64,000 nucleotides of DNA from Oligosphaera ethanolica (GCF_030814695.1 NZ_JAUSVL010000001.1:4934227-4998226); one strand, 5' to 3'; counted from the first letter of the stretch, positions 34,655-43,904 are shown. The notes: generated from the sequence alone by a model not told the origin. Made by a program: numbers and translations.

Positions 34655-36556
34655 ATGAACAAATGGTCGCCGGCAAAGAAATTTTCGTTGCGTCGGGCTA
34701 TGCGCCTGGCTATGCGTTTCAGGGACGAGGTAAAGCGGCAAGAATCCCAGCGGCCTGCGCCGATGAAGGGCATGTTGTGCGTAGCCGTGACACTTGAAGA
34801 TCGTCTTTATGGCGATCTGTTGACGCGTTATTGCGAGCACTGGCTGGAAATTGGCGCCGACGCGGACAATGAGCGCGAGTGTCTGCGCAGCGGTCTGCGC
34901 CGGAGTTGGGAGCAGGCTGCTGCTGGCGATGCCGATCGGCTCTTTGAAATCGCCTTGCTTTTTTTCTCCAGTTCGCATCGTCCCGACCATGACTTGGCGC
35001 AGGAATGGTGCCGGGAATGCGCTGACCATTACGAAAACCGGCAGGATGTCGAGGCGCTGTTCAGAATGGCTTTGCTGTGCCAGGCGGGCTGGGGGCGGCA
35101 GGCCGACAGTGGCCATGCCGTCACCCGTCTGCGTGCCGCCGCCGAAGCCGGTCACGCCGATGCGGCCTACGAAATGGGCGTGTTCTGCTGGGAAGGCCAT
35201 GAACTACCGCAAAGCGACAGCGAAGCCGAAAAGTGGTTCCGGCTGGCGGCCGAATGGGGCTCGCCGCTCGTTTTGCAGTACATCTACTCGCTGGGCGTGC
35301 GCTACCTGATGGGGCACGGAGTCGAAAAGGATCATTCCCGCTCGCGGCGGTGGTTCGATCTGGCTGCACAATTGGGCCATCCCGAGGCTGCAGAAGTCAT
35401 GGCGATGCACGACTATCCTGATTGCTCACTGACGGCAGCGGAGCAGGAACGGCAGCGTTATTGGGAGAAACACCGGCTGCATGACGAGGAAGATCGCGCC
35501 CAAAGTGGCGATGCCGACGCTCAATTACTCCTGGCTTTGCGCTACGAACGGGGCGAGGGCGTCGAGGCTGATGCCGCCATGGCAGCCAAGTGGTTTGAGG
35601 AGTCCTTCCGCGGCTTCTTGTTCAAGGCGCAGCATGACGATCCCGAAGGCGATGCCGCGCACAGCCTGGCGCAGTGCTATCTCTTTGGCCAGGGCACGGC
35701 CAAGGACTACGCCAAGGCCGCTGAGTGGTTCGCCAAGGCCGGCGAGGCGGGCAATTTTATGGCCTTCACCGACCTTGCGCTCCTGCTGCTGGATCACGAC
35801 CGCGTGACGGGCATGACGCCGCTGCAAGTCGCTATCTGGATCGACCGCGCTGGTAAACTCCACAATTTTGACGCCGTCGACATGCTCTGTGACTACGCGA
35901 TTCGGCGCGGAGCTGACTACGAATGGCGCAAAGAGGTCACCGAGGAAAGCTGCCGGCTGGCGATCGAATGGTACAGCGTCGCGGCCAATGCGGATGACGT
36001 CTCGGCCCAGGTCAGTCTGGCCCAGCTGTATGAGTCCGGCCATTGTGGTACGCCAGATTTGGCGCTGGCCGAGTTCTGGTATAGCAAGGCCGCCATTCAG
36101 AATCAACGCCTTGCCAACGGTGGCAACCCCTACGCCCAGCGTGATCTGGCGTGCCTCTACGAAGATGGCAAAGGCGTCAGACAGGATGACGCCATGGCCA
36201 AAATGTGGTTCAAAAAAGCCGCCGCGACTTTTCGTGAACGCGCCGAAAAAGGTGATGCGGCCGCCCAATGCGAATTGGCCGACATGTTCTGCTGCGGCGC
36301 CGGCGTTGATTTTGATCCTGAAGAAGCCGAAAAGTGGTACCAGTCAGCTTGTGCCAAAGGCTCGGAACAGGCGGAAAAACACTACGGGAACTTCTGCATG
36401 AAGATGGGCTGCATCTGCCTCGGGCTTGATGATCCCGACAGCAACTCCGTTGACCGCCATGCCGCCGTAAAATGGCTGCAAAAGGGGGCCAAACTTGGCA
36501 ATACCCACGCCATAGACGCTCTCGACTACCTGCAACAGCAAGATATCGGCGACTGA
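34655..36556 (+). CDS. Sel1-repeat (TPR-like) protein
   Basis: A 633-aa helical repeat protein. At least six Sel1-like units are visible, e.g. YEMGVFCWEGHELPQSDSEA, SLGVRYLMGHGVEKDHSRSR, SLAQCYLFGQGTAKDYAKAA, and DLACLYEDGKGVRQDDAMAK. Such proteins are scaffolds for protein-protein contacts. No signal peptide is visible; the first 35 residues are basic. A strong GAGGAGG precedes the ATG. It stands alone, so its partner cannot be inferred. Confidence 0.85.
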   Translation: MNKWSPAKKFSLRRAMRLAMRFRDEVKRQESQRPAPMKGMLCVAVTLEDRLYGDLLTRYCEHWLEIGADADNERECLRSGLRRSWEQAAAGDADRLFEIALLFFSSSHRPDHDLAQEWCRECADHYENRQDVEALFRMALLCQAGWGRQADSGHAVTRLRAAAEAGHADAAYEMGVFCWEGHELPQSDSEAEKWFRLAAEWGSPLVLQYIYSLGVRYLMGHGVEKDHSRSRRWFDLAAQLGHPEAAEVMAMHDYPDCSLTAAEQERQRYWEKHRLHDEEDRAQSGDADAQLLLALRYERGEGVEADAAMAAKWFEESFRGFLFKAQHDDPEGDAAHSLAQCYLFGQGTAKDYAKAAEWFAKAGEAGNFMAFTDLALLLLDHDRVTGMTPLQVAIWIDRAGKLHNFDAVDMLCDYAIRRGADYEWRKEVTEESCRLAIEWYSVAANADDVSAQVSLAQLYESGHCGTPDLALAEFWYSKAAIQNQRLANGGNPYAQRDLACLYEDGKGVRQDDAMAKMWFKKAAATFRERAEKGDAAAQCELADMFCCGAGVDFDPEEAEKWYQSACAKGSEQAEKHYGNFCMKMGCICLGLDDPDSNSVDRHAAVKWLQKGAKLGNTHAIDALDYLQQQDIGD

Positions 36557-36658
36557 ATTGGCGGGCGAAGGGCGGCGGGCACATCTCGTCCAGGCGACAG
36601 GAATGTCGCGCCACAGAGACGGGAAATGAGCCGGCACTGGCGTTTCCGCCGGCTGCTG

Positions 36659-37516
36659 TCAGCAGTCGGCGCTGTCGGGTACGGCGCCGGTGTCGCTGAC
36701 GGCACCGGCGGCGAGGCGTTGGCGGAGGACTTCGTAGAGCATGATGGTCGTGGCGGTGGCGACGTTGAGTGAGTCGGCCTCGCCCATCATGGGCAGCCTG
36801 GCGCAGACATCAGCGGCATTCAGCCAAAAGTCGCTGAGGCCGAATTCCTCGGCGCCGACGACGATGGCGACTGGCCCGGTCATGGCCACGGCGGTGTAGA
36901 TCGTGTCGACGTGGGGCGACGACGCGATGACACTGACGCCGCGTTGCTTTAGCCACGCGGCGGCAGCGGCCGACGTCGTTTCCGCAATGGGCATGGTAAA
37001 GAGATTGCCGGTGCTGGCGCGCACGACGTTGGGGTTGAAGAGGTCCGTGCGCGAATCGCAGAGAATGATGGCGCTGACGCCGGCCGCATCTGCCGAACGG
37101 AGGATGGTGCCGAGATTACCGGGTTTTTCGATCTGTTCGCAAACCAGGTAGAATTCCGGCCGGTCGCTGCGAACAATTGCCTCAAGGTCGGCTAGTCCGC
37201 GATGACGTTGCGGACCGATGCCGAGGAGCCCCTCGGGTCTGTCGCGATAGGCCATTTTGTGGAAGGCCGGCGCCGAGACCTCGTAGGCCGTCGCCCCACG
37301 CTGTTCGAGTTCGGCGATCAGCGTGCCTTCATTTTTACCCTGGAAGAGCTCGGGGCAGACGTAGAGTTCGTCAATGGGGTAATTGCCGGCGATGGCGCGG
37401 GTGAGGGCACGATAGCCTTCAACCAGCACCTTCTGATCGCGGTCACGATCACGGCGATCGCGCCATTTGACGATCTGCTTGATCTTGGGATTCTGGACGC
37501 TGCTGATTTGGATCAT
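36659..37516 (-). CDS. TrmH/SpoU family RNA 2'-O-methyltransferase
   Basis: A 285-aa SPOUT methyltransferase acting on rRNA or tRNA with SAM. The N-terminal substrate-binding domain includes KVLVEGYRALTRA. Then come motif 1 QIEKPGNLGTILRSADAAG, motif 2 VVGAEEFGLSD and motif 3 LPMMGEADSLNVATATTIMLYE with the knot. The Arg of motif 1 and Asn of motif 3 are present. The target nucleotide cannot be told. It lies convergent with the Sel1-repeat gene. Confidence 0.92.
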   Translation of the reverse strand: MIQISSVQNPKIKQIVKWRDRRDRDRDQKVLVEGYRALTRAIAGNYPIDELYVCPELFQGKNEGTLIAELEQRGATAYEVSAPAFHKMAYRDRPEGLLGIGPQRHRGLADLEAIVRSDRPEFYLVCEQIEKPGNLGTILRSADAAGVSAIILCDSRTDLFNPNVVRASTGNLFTMPIAETTSAAAAAWLKQRGVSVIASSPHVDTIYTAVAMTGPVAIVVGAEEFGLSDFWLNAADVCARLPMMGEADSLNVATATTIMLYEVLRQRLAAGAVSDTGAVPDSADC

Positions 37517-37646
37517 GATTGGACCTGGGGGGATAACGGCGGAATTTTCTGCTTAACGCGGACGGTCTTGCGCCTTAATGTAACGCCAGGACCGCACCGC
37601 GACGGCCGCAGCGACGCGAAAAGTCGAGACGGCAAGTAATCGGTCA

Positions 37647-37716
37647 GCCATAGATAATAGCCGGGACCGTGGTGACGCCTGGGACCGATGGACTAATTGG
37701 CGACTGTGCGCTGGGG
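37647..37716. repeat. 70-bp direct repeat, copy 1
   Basis: Begins GCCATAGATAATAGCCGGGA and is identical over 70 bases to 38482-38551. It is preceded by GTAATCGGTCA (37635), the terminal motif of the inverted-repeat elements. The following 37717-37850 is a degenerate GGACT/GGGACTGTGG-type simple sequence, and 37850-38030 shows no feature. The whole gap 37517-38710 lacks genes. Confidence 0.95.
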
Positions 37717-38030
37717 TGAGGACTCGTGGACTCATGAGGCATGATCCCATGGATTGGACTGTGGGGACTTTTGGGACTGTGGGGAATGACGCCTTGGACG
37801 CCGGGGACTGCTTGAGGACCTCTTGGACTCTTGGGAGCGCCGCCGGCCCTGGGTTACTGATCCGGGCCGAAAACCGCTGCCATGCGATGGCGATGTTTTT
37901 GCGCCGTAGGCGCTTAACCATGCTTAACCCCAGGCTTCAGCCCATATGCGTTAAGTTGTTCTTTTTTTTCGATTTTTTATCCAAAAGTCCCCTTTTCAAA
38001 GCGACAAAGGCGGCCTGACATGTCTTTCCC

Positions 38031-38155
38031 GTAATTGGTCAGCCATTGATACCAGCCATTCCTGCGGCCTTTGGTTTTCAGCACCGAAGGTGCGCCCTAA
38101 GATAGCCCAGGGCAAGCGCCCGCAGGGCGCGTCGCCCTGGGTAAGGTGCCCCATC
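38031..38155 (-). repeat. Hairpin repeat, copy F (minus orientation)
   Basis: Starts with GTAATTGGTCAGCCATTGAT, close to the terminal motif of the MITE-like elements. It holds hairpin GCACC-GAA-GGTGC (38081-38093) and hairpin 2 (38106-38141), bounded by CCCAGGGC/GCCCTGGG with an inner GCGCCC/GGGCGC stem. Hairpin 1 is absent. It faces copy E across about 75 bases. Confidence 0.7.
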
Positions 38156-38231
38156 CCAAAAGAGCCCTGAAGGGGCGGCCTAAAAGACCTGCGACGAAGG
38201 GTCACAGCGCAAAATTGCCGCAGCAATCAAT

Positions 38232-38396
38232 GAGTTCCATTGCCTCTTTGGCTCCAGTCAGCTTCGCCGACTGAAGCCAAAGAGGCTGAGGAACACGGAC
38301 CAATATGGCGCGCTACCCAGGGCGGCGCGCGCCTTCGGCGCCGCTTGCCCTGGGCTATCTTAGGCCGCGCTTTCAGCGCTTCTGCCGCTTCGCGGC
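38232..38396 (+). repeat. Hairpin repeat, copy E
   Basis: A full copy of the core repeat. Hairpin 1 (38243-38285) has stem CCTCTTTGGCTCCAGTC with one uncompensated mismatch. Hairpin 2 (38316-38354) has an inner GCGCC-TTC-GGCGC. GCGCT-TTC-AGCGC and GCCGC-TTC-GCGGC follow. The connector after hairpin 2 is CTATCTTAGG, also found inverted in copy F, instead of CTGGTATG. Confidence 0.85.
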
Positions 38397-38481
38397 GGAA
38401 ATGCACGACGAGAAAAGGCTGCTTGGTTGAAACAACAAGTGCCATGGATACCGTTAAATGAAGGGCATCGGTTTCATAGGA

Positions 38482-38551
38482 GCCATAGATAATAGCCGGG
38501 ACCGTGGTGACGCCTGGGACCGATGGACTAATTGGCGACTGTGCGCTGGGG
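38482..38551. repeat. 70-bp direct repeat, copy 2
   Basis: Identical to 37647-37716. The two copies bracket repeats F and E and about 765 bases of non-coding DNA. The frame of the following PLD gene can be extended back into it, which is why a later start is chosen for that gene. Confidence 0.95.
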
Positions 38552-38710
38552 CGAGGCCTCGTGGGCAAGCGAGTGCAATCGAGTGCAATCGACGGAGGCC
38601 TTCCGGCGAACGCCGGGTTATCTTCTCTTCACAAACGCGTTTTCGGGCGCTACATTTTTGGCGTTACTAGTGTTGTGAGCAGCCAGTCTCGTCCAGTGCC
38701 GGGAGCCGCC

Positions 38711-39247
38711 GTGATAGAGTTCATTGCCGACAGCGACATCTATGAGAAGGTGATCTGTGGGATCGTGCCGCAGAGCCGGCGGCGCTTATGGCTGGCGACG
38801 GCGGACCTCAAGGACCTCTATGTGTCAACATCCGGTGCGAGCCGCCGGGACATGATACCGTTTTTGGCGGTGCTGGCGGGGTTGCTTGATCGCGGCGTCG
38901 AGCTGCGGCTCATCCACGCGAAGGAACCCGGGCCAAATTTTCGTCAGGACTTTGATCGTTATCCTGGCCTGTGGGCGGGTCTGGAACGGGTACTTTGCCC
39001 GCGCGTGCATTTCAAATGCGTGATCAGCGACGGCCGCATCGCCTACATGGGCAGCGCCAATCTGACCGGCGCCGGCATGGGCGCCAAAAGCGCGCGCCGG
39101 CGCAACTTTGAGAATGGCATCATCAGTGATGAGCCGGCTATCTTGGCGCCGTTGGCCGAGCAATTTGACCGCGTCTGGCGCGGCGCCCACTGCGGTGCCT
39201 GCGGTCGCCGGGAGTTCTGTGCTGACTGCCCCCTGGAAGACGGCTGA
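38711..39247 (+). CDS. Phospholipase D-like protein with C-terminal Cys cluster
   Basis: A 178-aa protein with a single HKD motif (HFKCVISDGRIAYMGSANLTGAG), as in PLD-like nucleases that work as dimers. The C-terminal tail HCGACGRREFCADCPLEDG has two CxxC-type pairs and may bind zinc. GTG 38711 is preferred, with GGGAG five bases before it; a GTG at about 38675 is possible. It precedes the convergent umuDC operon, so a role in DNA processing is plausible but only inferred. Confidence 0.7.
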   Translation: MIEFIADSDIYEKVICGIVPQSRRRLWLATADLKDLYVSTSGASRRDMIPFLAVLAGLLDRGVELRLIHAKEPGPNFRQDFDRYPGLWAGLERVLCPRVHFKCVISDGRIAYMGSANLTGAGMGAKSARRRNFENGIISDEPAILAPLAEQFDRVWRGAHCGACGRREFCADCPLEDG

Positions 39248-39299
39248 CGCTGCGCGCCAAGGCCGCGCCAAGGTCGTGTTGCCATGGTTGTTCTGGCAG

Positions 39300-40556
39300 C
39301 TACTTCACCTGCAGGAGCTGTTCCCAGCTGGTGGTATAGCTCGGGGTGAGGCGTTCACGTTTCATACTCCAGGGGCGATTGATGCCCTCGGCGAGATTGA
39401 AGAGTGTGCCATGGCCGTAGTGGCGGTTGATGTCGTCCATGGCGGCGGCTAGGCGTTCTTTGCGGGAGTCGTCCTGGTGGCTGCTGAAAAGTTGCAGCTG
39501 CTGGTGGCTGGTGCTTTCCAGGCCGAAGAAGACCACGCCGCTCTTCTTGTAGCGGCGGCCGGGGATGAACATGGCGGGCAGCTTGGGCGAAATGGCCTTG
39601 ATGATATCCCCGGTGCTGGCTGTCGGTGTTGGGAAGGTCAGCGTCGTGCCGGTGAAGCCGCCATCGCGTGGCGGCGGGCCCTGTTCGGGGTGGTACTGGA
39701 AGTAGACGTTGGCACCGGCGGCTACCAAGCCGTCCCGCCGCAGGTGTTCTGCGGCCTGCGCCGCGTAGTGCGCGACGGATTCGGCCAGATCGGTAAAATC
39801 CACGACGGGGTGGCCGAAGGAGCGTGAGCAGGTCACGCTCTGGGCAATGTCGTGGAGAGTGTCGGCAGCGACGGCTGGTATGCCGCGTAGTTCCAAGGCC
39901 GTCCTGGCAAGCATGATGCTAAAGCGCTTCAGAAGGAAGTCGTCGTCTTTTTCTGCCAGTTGTTGGGCGTTGCGGATGCCCAGCCGTTCCAGTTTTGGCG
40001 CTAGACGCCGGCCAACGCCCCAGACCTCGGCCACCGGTACCGTGGCCAAGACAGTCGACGGGTCGGCGGGCATGACAAAGACGCCGTCGGGGCGTTTTTT
40101 GCCGATGTGATTGGCGATTTTGGCCAGGGTTTTGGTCTTGGCGAAGCCCACACCGCAGGGAATGCCCACCCAGCGCAGCACCCGCTGGCGCAAGGACAGG
40201 CCGAAGCGGTGGCATTCCTCCAGATCGTCCAGCGGCACCTGGACAAAGGCCTCGTCAATGGAGTACTGCTCGACGTCCTGGGAAAACTCCTGCAAGACCG
40301 CAATGACCCGGCGCGAGATGTCGCCGTAGAGTTCGTAATTGCTGGAGCGGAAAATCAGCCCGTAGTACTTTTCGGCTTCGCGCAGCTGAAAATAGGGCGT
40401 ACCCATGGGAATCTGCAGATTCTTGAACTCCTGGGAGCGGGAAATGACGCAGCCATCGTTGTTTGACAGCACCGCCACGGGCTTGCCTTCAAGCGACGGG
40501 TCAAAAATCCGCTCGCAGGATACGTAGAAATTATTGCCGTCAACGAGGCCAATCAT
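39300..40556 (-). CDS. umuC: DNA polymerase V catalytic subunit UmuC-like
   Basis: A 418-aa Y-family translesion polymerase. Palm motifs with catalytic acids: IGLVDGNNFYVSCERIF and YSIDEAFV. Also present: GKPVAVLSNNDGCVISRSQEFK, GVGFAKTKTLAKIANHIGK and the helix-hairpin-helix VWGVGRRLAPKLERLG. It copies damaged DNA together with processed UmuD. ATG 40556 follows GGGTGAG; a GTG at 40577 overlapping the umuD stop is the alternative. It forms an operon with umuD. Confidence 0.93.
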   Translation of the reverse strand: MIGLVDGNNFYVSCERIFDPSLEGKPVAVLSNNDGCVISRSQEFKNLQIPMGTPYFQLREAEKYYGLIFRSSNYELYGDISRRVIAVLQEFSQDVEQYSIDEAFVQVPLDDLEECHRFGLSLRQRVLRWVGIPCGVGFAKTKTLAKIANHIGKKRPDGVFVMPADPSTVLATVPVAEVWGVGRRLAPKLERLGIRNAQQLAEKDDDFLLKRFSIMLARTALELRGIPAVAADTLHDIAQSVTCSRSFGHPVVDFTDLAESVAHYAAQAAEHLRRDGLVAAGANVYFQYHPEQGPPPRDGGFTGTTLTFPTPTASTGDIIKAISPKLPAMFIPGRRYKKSGVVFFGLESTSHQQLQLFSSHQDDSRKERLAAAMDDINRHYGHGTLFNLAEGINRPWSMKRERLTPSYTTSWEQLLQVK

Positions 40557-40573
40557 GCTGCGCTCACCCGAAA

Positions 40574-41002
40574 TCACGTTCTGACAAACTGGTGGATGAC
40601 CGCCGTGACGACGCCGAAGATGCGCGTGTCCATGTCGTCCTGCAGAAAGATAGGGCGATACGCGGGGTTGGCGGCCTCAAGCCGGACGCCGCGCTGGTCG
40701 CGACGAAGGAACTTCACCGTGAGCTCGCCATTGACGGCTGCAATGACTATCGCGCGGTCGGTGGCTTCAAGACTGCGATCGACCACCAGGACGTCGCCCG
40801 GGCGAATGCCGGCGCCGACCATCGAATCACCAATGGCGCGCACGAAAAAAGTTGCCGCCGGCCGGTGCACCAGCAGTTCATTGAGGTCAAGCGGGCCTTC
40901 GACATACTGTTCGGCAGGCGAGGGAAAGCCTGCTGCGACCGCATCGCTCATCAACGGCGGCAGGGCATTGTCCGGCGTTTCGGCTGGCTGATGGTCGGAC
41001 AT
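40574..41002 (-). CDS. umuD: UmuD-like S24 self-cleaving peptidase
   Basis: A 142-aa LexA/UmuD family protein. Self-cleavage is expected between Ala24 and Gly25 (VAAGFPSPA). The catalytic dyad is Ser60 (AIGDSM) and Lys97 (GELTVKFL), the same numbers as in E. coli UmuD. After RecA-stimulated cleavage, UmuD' joins UmuC. A LexA box could not be recognised in the upstream 100 bases, but SOS operators differ in this phylum. AGGAG precedes the start. Confidence 0.93.
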   Translation of the reverse strand: MSDHQPAETPDNALPPLMSDAVAAGFPSPAEQYVEGPLDLNELLVHRPAATFFVRAIGDSMVGAGIRPGDVLVVDRSLEATDRAIVIAAVNGELTVKFLRRDQRGVRLEAANPAYRPIFLQDDMDTRIFGVVTAVIHQFVRT

Positions 41003-41101
41003 GGCGTCACGCTCCTGGCTAAAAGTGTTGAAGGTGGCGCATACGAGCTGTGCTGGACGTCACTGCTGCGGCTGTTTGCAGTGAAACGTGCGCATGGGGG
41101 A

Positions 41102-41779
41102 TCAGGACTCGGGTGGCGTCGCCGTGCCACTGCTGACACAACAGCTTTTATTCGTCACCAACGCGTTGTTCTGCACGAGGTTGCTGATGCCGTTCAGAAA
41201 GAACAGCAGTGACATCACGAGGCTGATGAAAAGCAGTACGCGCATAGTCAGAAGGACTTGCCGACCATGCTCTTGGAGGCGAATGGCGTTGTGCTGCAGT
41301 TCGAGGATAGTGTTGTCTATCGCATCAAGCACCTGCTGGTGCGCATTGACATCGAAGGCGCCGAGGGCTTTGTCGGCGGCGGCCATGGTCGACAAATTGT
41401 CTTTGGCCAGTTCCTTCAGGCGCTGGGCGGGCGTTGCCAAGGAGGCGAATGGTGCTACATCCACCAGCGGCAATTGCAGTTTGCTGATACCGAGGAGATT
41501 GTCGGCAAGTTTGTCTATGTCCGCTGAGAAAGCGCCGATGCTCTGGAGGTTATTGCGCAAGGGCGGCAGGACTTCATAGAAGCCCTCATAGACCTTCCGT
41601 TGCGTTTTCAGGACGCCGGCGTAGTGATTGAGGAGGGCTGCGGACGATTCAAAGACGTCCGATTTTGTCGCCCGCCGGTTCAGTAGGTAGATGTAGATGG
41701 CCGCAATGGCCAGAAAGACGGCCAAAATAACTTGCGCCCAGGCCGAAAATTTGATGAATGAGGTTGAGCAGCAGGGCAT
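41102..41779 (-). CDS. Two-TM membrane protein, unknown function
   Basis: A 225-aa protein with membrane segments at about residues 12-33 (AWAQVILAVFLAIAAIYIYLL) and 178-200 (VLLFISLVMSLLFFLNGI). About 140 mostly helical, Leu-rich residues lie between them, probably a coiled domain. The topology resembles methyl-accepting sensor periplasmic regions without the signalling part. No family recognised. Clear AAAGGTAA site before the ATG. It lies 40 bases downstream of cysNC on the same strand. Confidence 0.7.
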   Translation of the reverse strand: MPCCSTSFIKFSAWAQVILAVFLAIAAIYIYLLNRRATKSDVFESSAALLNHYAGVLKTQRKVYEGFYEVLPPLRNNLQSIGAFSADIDKLADNLLGISKLQLPLVDVAPFASLATPAQRLKELAKDNLSTMAAADKALGAFDVNAHQQVLDAIDNTILELQHNAIRLQEHGRQVLLTMRVLLFISLVMSLLFFLNGISNLVQNNALVTNKSCCVSSGTATPPES

Positions 41780-41819
41780 GGGCGTTACCTTTCCTGGAAC
41801 GGACAGTTACGGTTGCGCC

Positions 41820-43823
41820 TCATTTTTTGGCGCGGGTGCTTTCACGGGCTTTCATAAAAGCCATGATTTTGTCGACACAAGTTTCGGGCGTATCTTGGGC
41901 GGTTTCGACGACGAAGGCGGGTTCCTTGGGCGCTTCGTATGGCGCGTCGATGCCAGTGAAATCGGTGATTTGACCGAGGCGGGCTTTTTTATAGAGACCT
42001 TTCGGGTCGCGCGCTTCGCAGACTTCGACCGGCGTATTGACGTAGAGTTCGCTGAAGCTGTCGATGCCGATGATGTCGCGCGCCATGGCGCGGTCGTTGC
42101 GGTAGGGCGAAATGAAGGCCGTGATGACGATGACGCCGGCGTCATTGAGCAGTCGCGCCACCTCGGCAATGCGGCGGATGTTCTCCTTACGGTCATCAGC
42201 GGAGAAGCCCAGGTCGCGGTTCAGGCCGTGGCGGATATTGTCGCCGTCGAGGATATAGCAGAGCCTGCCGTCGTCGGTCAGTTCGCGTTCGAGGAGTTTG
42301 GCGATGGTGGATTTGCCCGAGCCGCTGAGGCCGGTGAACCACAGCGTCTGGGCGCGTTGGCCGAGCAGCAGTTCCCGTTCATGACGGCTGACCAGTGACG
42401 ACTCGCGGGTGATGTTGGCGGCGTGGTCACTGCTGGGTGCCGCGCTGTCCGCACTATCGGCGGCGCTAGTGCGGTCGAGGATCATGCCGGCGGCGACGGT
42501 GGCGTTGCTCATGCGGTCGATGAGGATGAACGAGCCGGTGTCGTGATTGCGTTCGTAGGCGTCGAAGATGAGCGGCCGGTGTAACACCATGCGTACCCGG
42601 CTGATGCTGTTGAGGTTGAGGACGGTTGCGCCCTGTTCGTCGCAGGCGGGGTCTTTTTTGCGCATGCTGTTGATGTCCACCTCGTAGCGGACTTTTTCCA
42701 GCGTGCCAGGCAATTGCGCGCAGGCGTGCTTGACCAGGTATTTCTTGCCCTCGCGGCCGGCGCTTTCATTCATCCACACCAGCATGGCGTCGAATTCGCT
42801 TTCGACGCGGGGGATGTTATTGACCGGCACGATCATGTCGCCGCGGGAGGCGTCCACTTCGTCTTGGAGTCTGACGACGACAGACATGGGGGGAAACGCG
42901 TGGTTAAGGGGGCCGTCCCAGCTGACGATTTCGGCGATCTTCGTCGTCGTCCGCGCCGGCAGCACCATCACCTCGTCACCGGGACGCATGACGCCGGAGG
43001 CGACAGTGCCCGCAAAGCCACGGAAATTCAGGTCTGGGCGCAGGACATACTGCACCGGGAAACGCATATCGATGAGATTGCGGTTGCTGGTGATGGTGAC
43101 GTTTTCCAGGTGGTGCAGGAGCGTCGGGCCTTTGTACCACGGTGAATGCGGGCTGCTGTCGACCACGTTGTCGCCATGTAGCGCCGACATGGGGATGAAA
43201 TGGACGTCCTTGAAGGCCAGGCGCGCGCAGACTGCATTGTAGGCCTGGCGGATATCCTCATAGACCTTTTCAGACCAGTCGGCCAAGTCCATTTTATTGA
43301 CGGCGACGACCACGTGGCTGATGCCCAGCAGGGACGCGATGAAGCTGTGGCGTTTGGTTTGAACGGTGACGCCGTGTCGCGCGTCAATGAGGATGATCGC
43401 CAGCTGGCAGTTGGACGCGCCCGTGGCCATGTTGCGCGTGTATTGCTCGTGGCCGGGCGTATCGGCAATGATGAATTTGCGCTTGCTGGTGGAAAAATAA
43501 CGGTAGGCGACATCAATGGTGATGCCCTGCTCGCGTTCGGCCTTGAGGCCGTCGGTGAGCAGCGCCGGGTCGAAGTCGTCGCCCGTGGTGCCGTGAATGC
43601 GTGAGTCGCGGTGGACGGCGGCGAGCTGGTCTTCGTAGATCATCTTGGCGTCGTAGAGCAGTCGGCCGATGAGGGTGGACTTGCCGTCGTCGACGCTGCC
43701 GCAGGTGAGGAGGCGCAGCAGGTCCTTGTGTTTGTGTTGCTCCAGATAGGCTTCGACATCCCGGGCGATAAGCTCTTCATCGGGAATGATCATGGATGGT
43801 TTCTTGCTGCTGCTCATGGTCAT
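41820..43823 (-). CDS. cysNC: Bifunctional sulfate adenylyltransferase subunit 1/APS kinase
   Basis: A 667-aa CysN-CysC fusion. CysN part: GTPase motifs GSVDDGKSTL, DTPGHEQY and NKMD, followed by translation-factor-like beta barrels. CysC part from about residue 470: P-loop FTGLSGSGKSTIAK and LDGDNIRHGLNRDLGFS, phosphorylating APS to PAPS. With CysD it activates sulfate. It starts after cysD on the same strand; several ATGs (43823, 43817, 43793) are possible, and none has a strong ribosome site. Confidence 0.92.
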   Translation of the reverse strand: MTMSSSKKPSMIIPDEELIARDVEAYLEQHKHKDLLRLLTCGSVDDGKSTLIGRLLYDAKMIYEDQLAAVHRDSRIHGTTGDDFDPALLTDGLKAEREQGITIDVAYRYFSTSKRKFIIADTPGHEQYTRNMATGASNCQLAIILIDARHGVTVQTKRHSFIASLLGISHVVVAVNKMDLADWSEKVYEDIRQAYNAVCARLAFKDVHFIPMSALHGDNVVDSSPHSPWYKGPTLLHHLENVTITSNRNLIDMRFPVQYVLRPDLNFRGFAGTVASGVMRPGDEVMVLPARTTTKIAEIVSWDGPLNHAFPPMSVVVRLQDEVDASRGDMIVPVNNIPRVESEFDAMLVWMNESAGREGKKYLVKHACAQLPGTLEKVRYEVDINSMRKKDPACDEQGATVLNLNSISRVRMVLHRPLIFDAYERNHDTGSFILIDRMSNATVAAGMILDRTSAADSADSAAPSSDHAANITRESSLVSRHERELLLGQRAQTLWFTGLSGSGKSTIAKLLERELTDDGRLCYILDGDNIRHGLNRDLGFSADDRKENIRRIAEVARLLNDAGVIVITAFISPYRNDRAMARDIIGIDSFSELYVNTPVEVCEARDPKGLYKKARLGQITDFTGIDAPYEAPKEPAFVVETAQDTPETCVDKIMAFMKARESTRAKK

Positions 43824-43904
43824 GCTATTCGTGGGTGATGGGGACACTGGCTGAGGCGGTGAACGGTGGCGTGGCAACGTATGCCACGCGTGGCGAATGA
43901 GCGC

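Noticed and set aside
40574-41100. LexA operator upstream of umuD
   Set aside because: No palindrome resembling known LexA boxes could be seen in the 100 bases upstream; the phylum-specific motif is not known to me.
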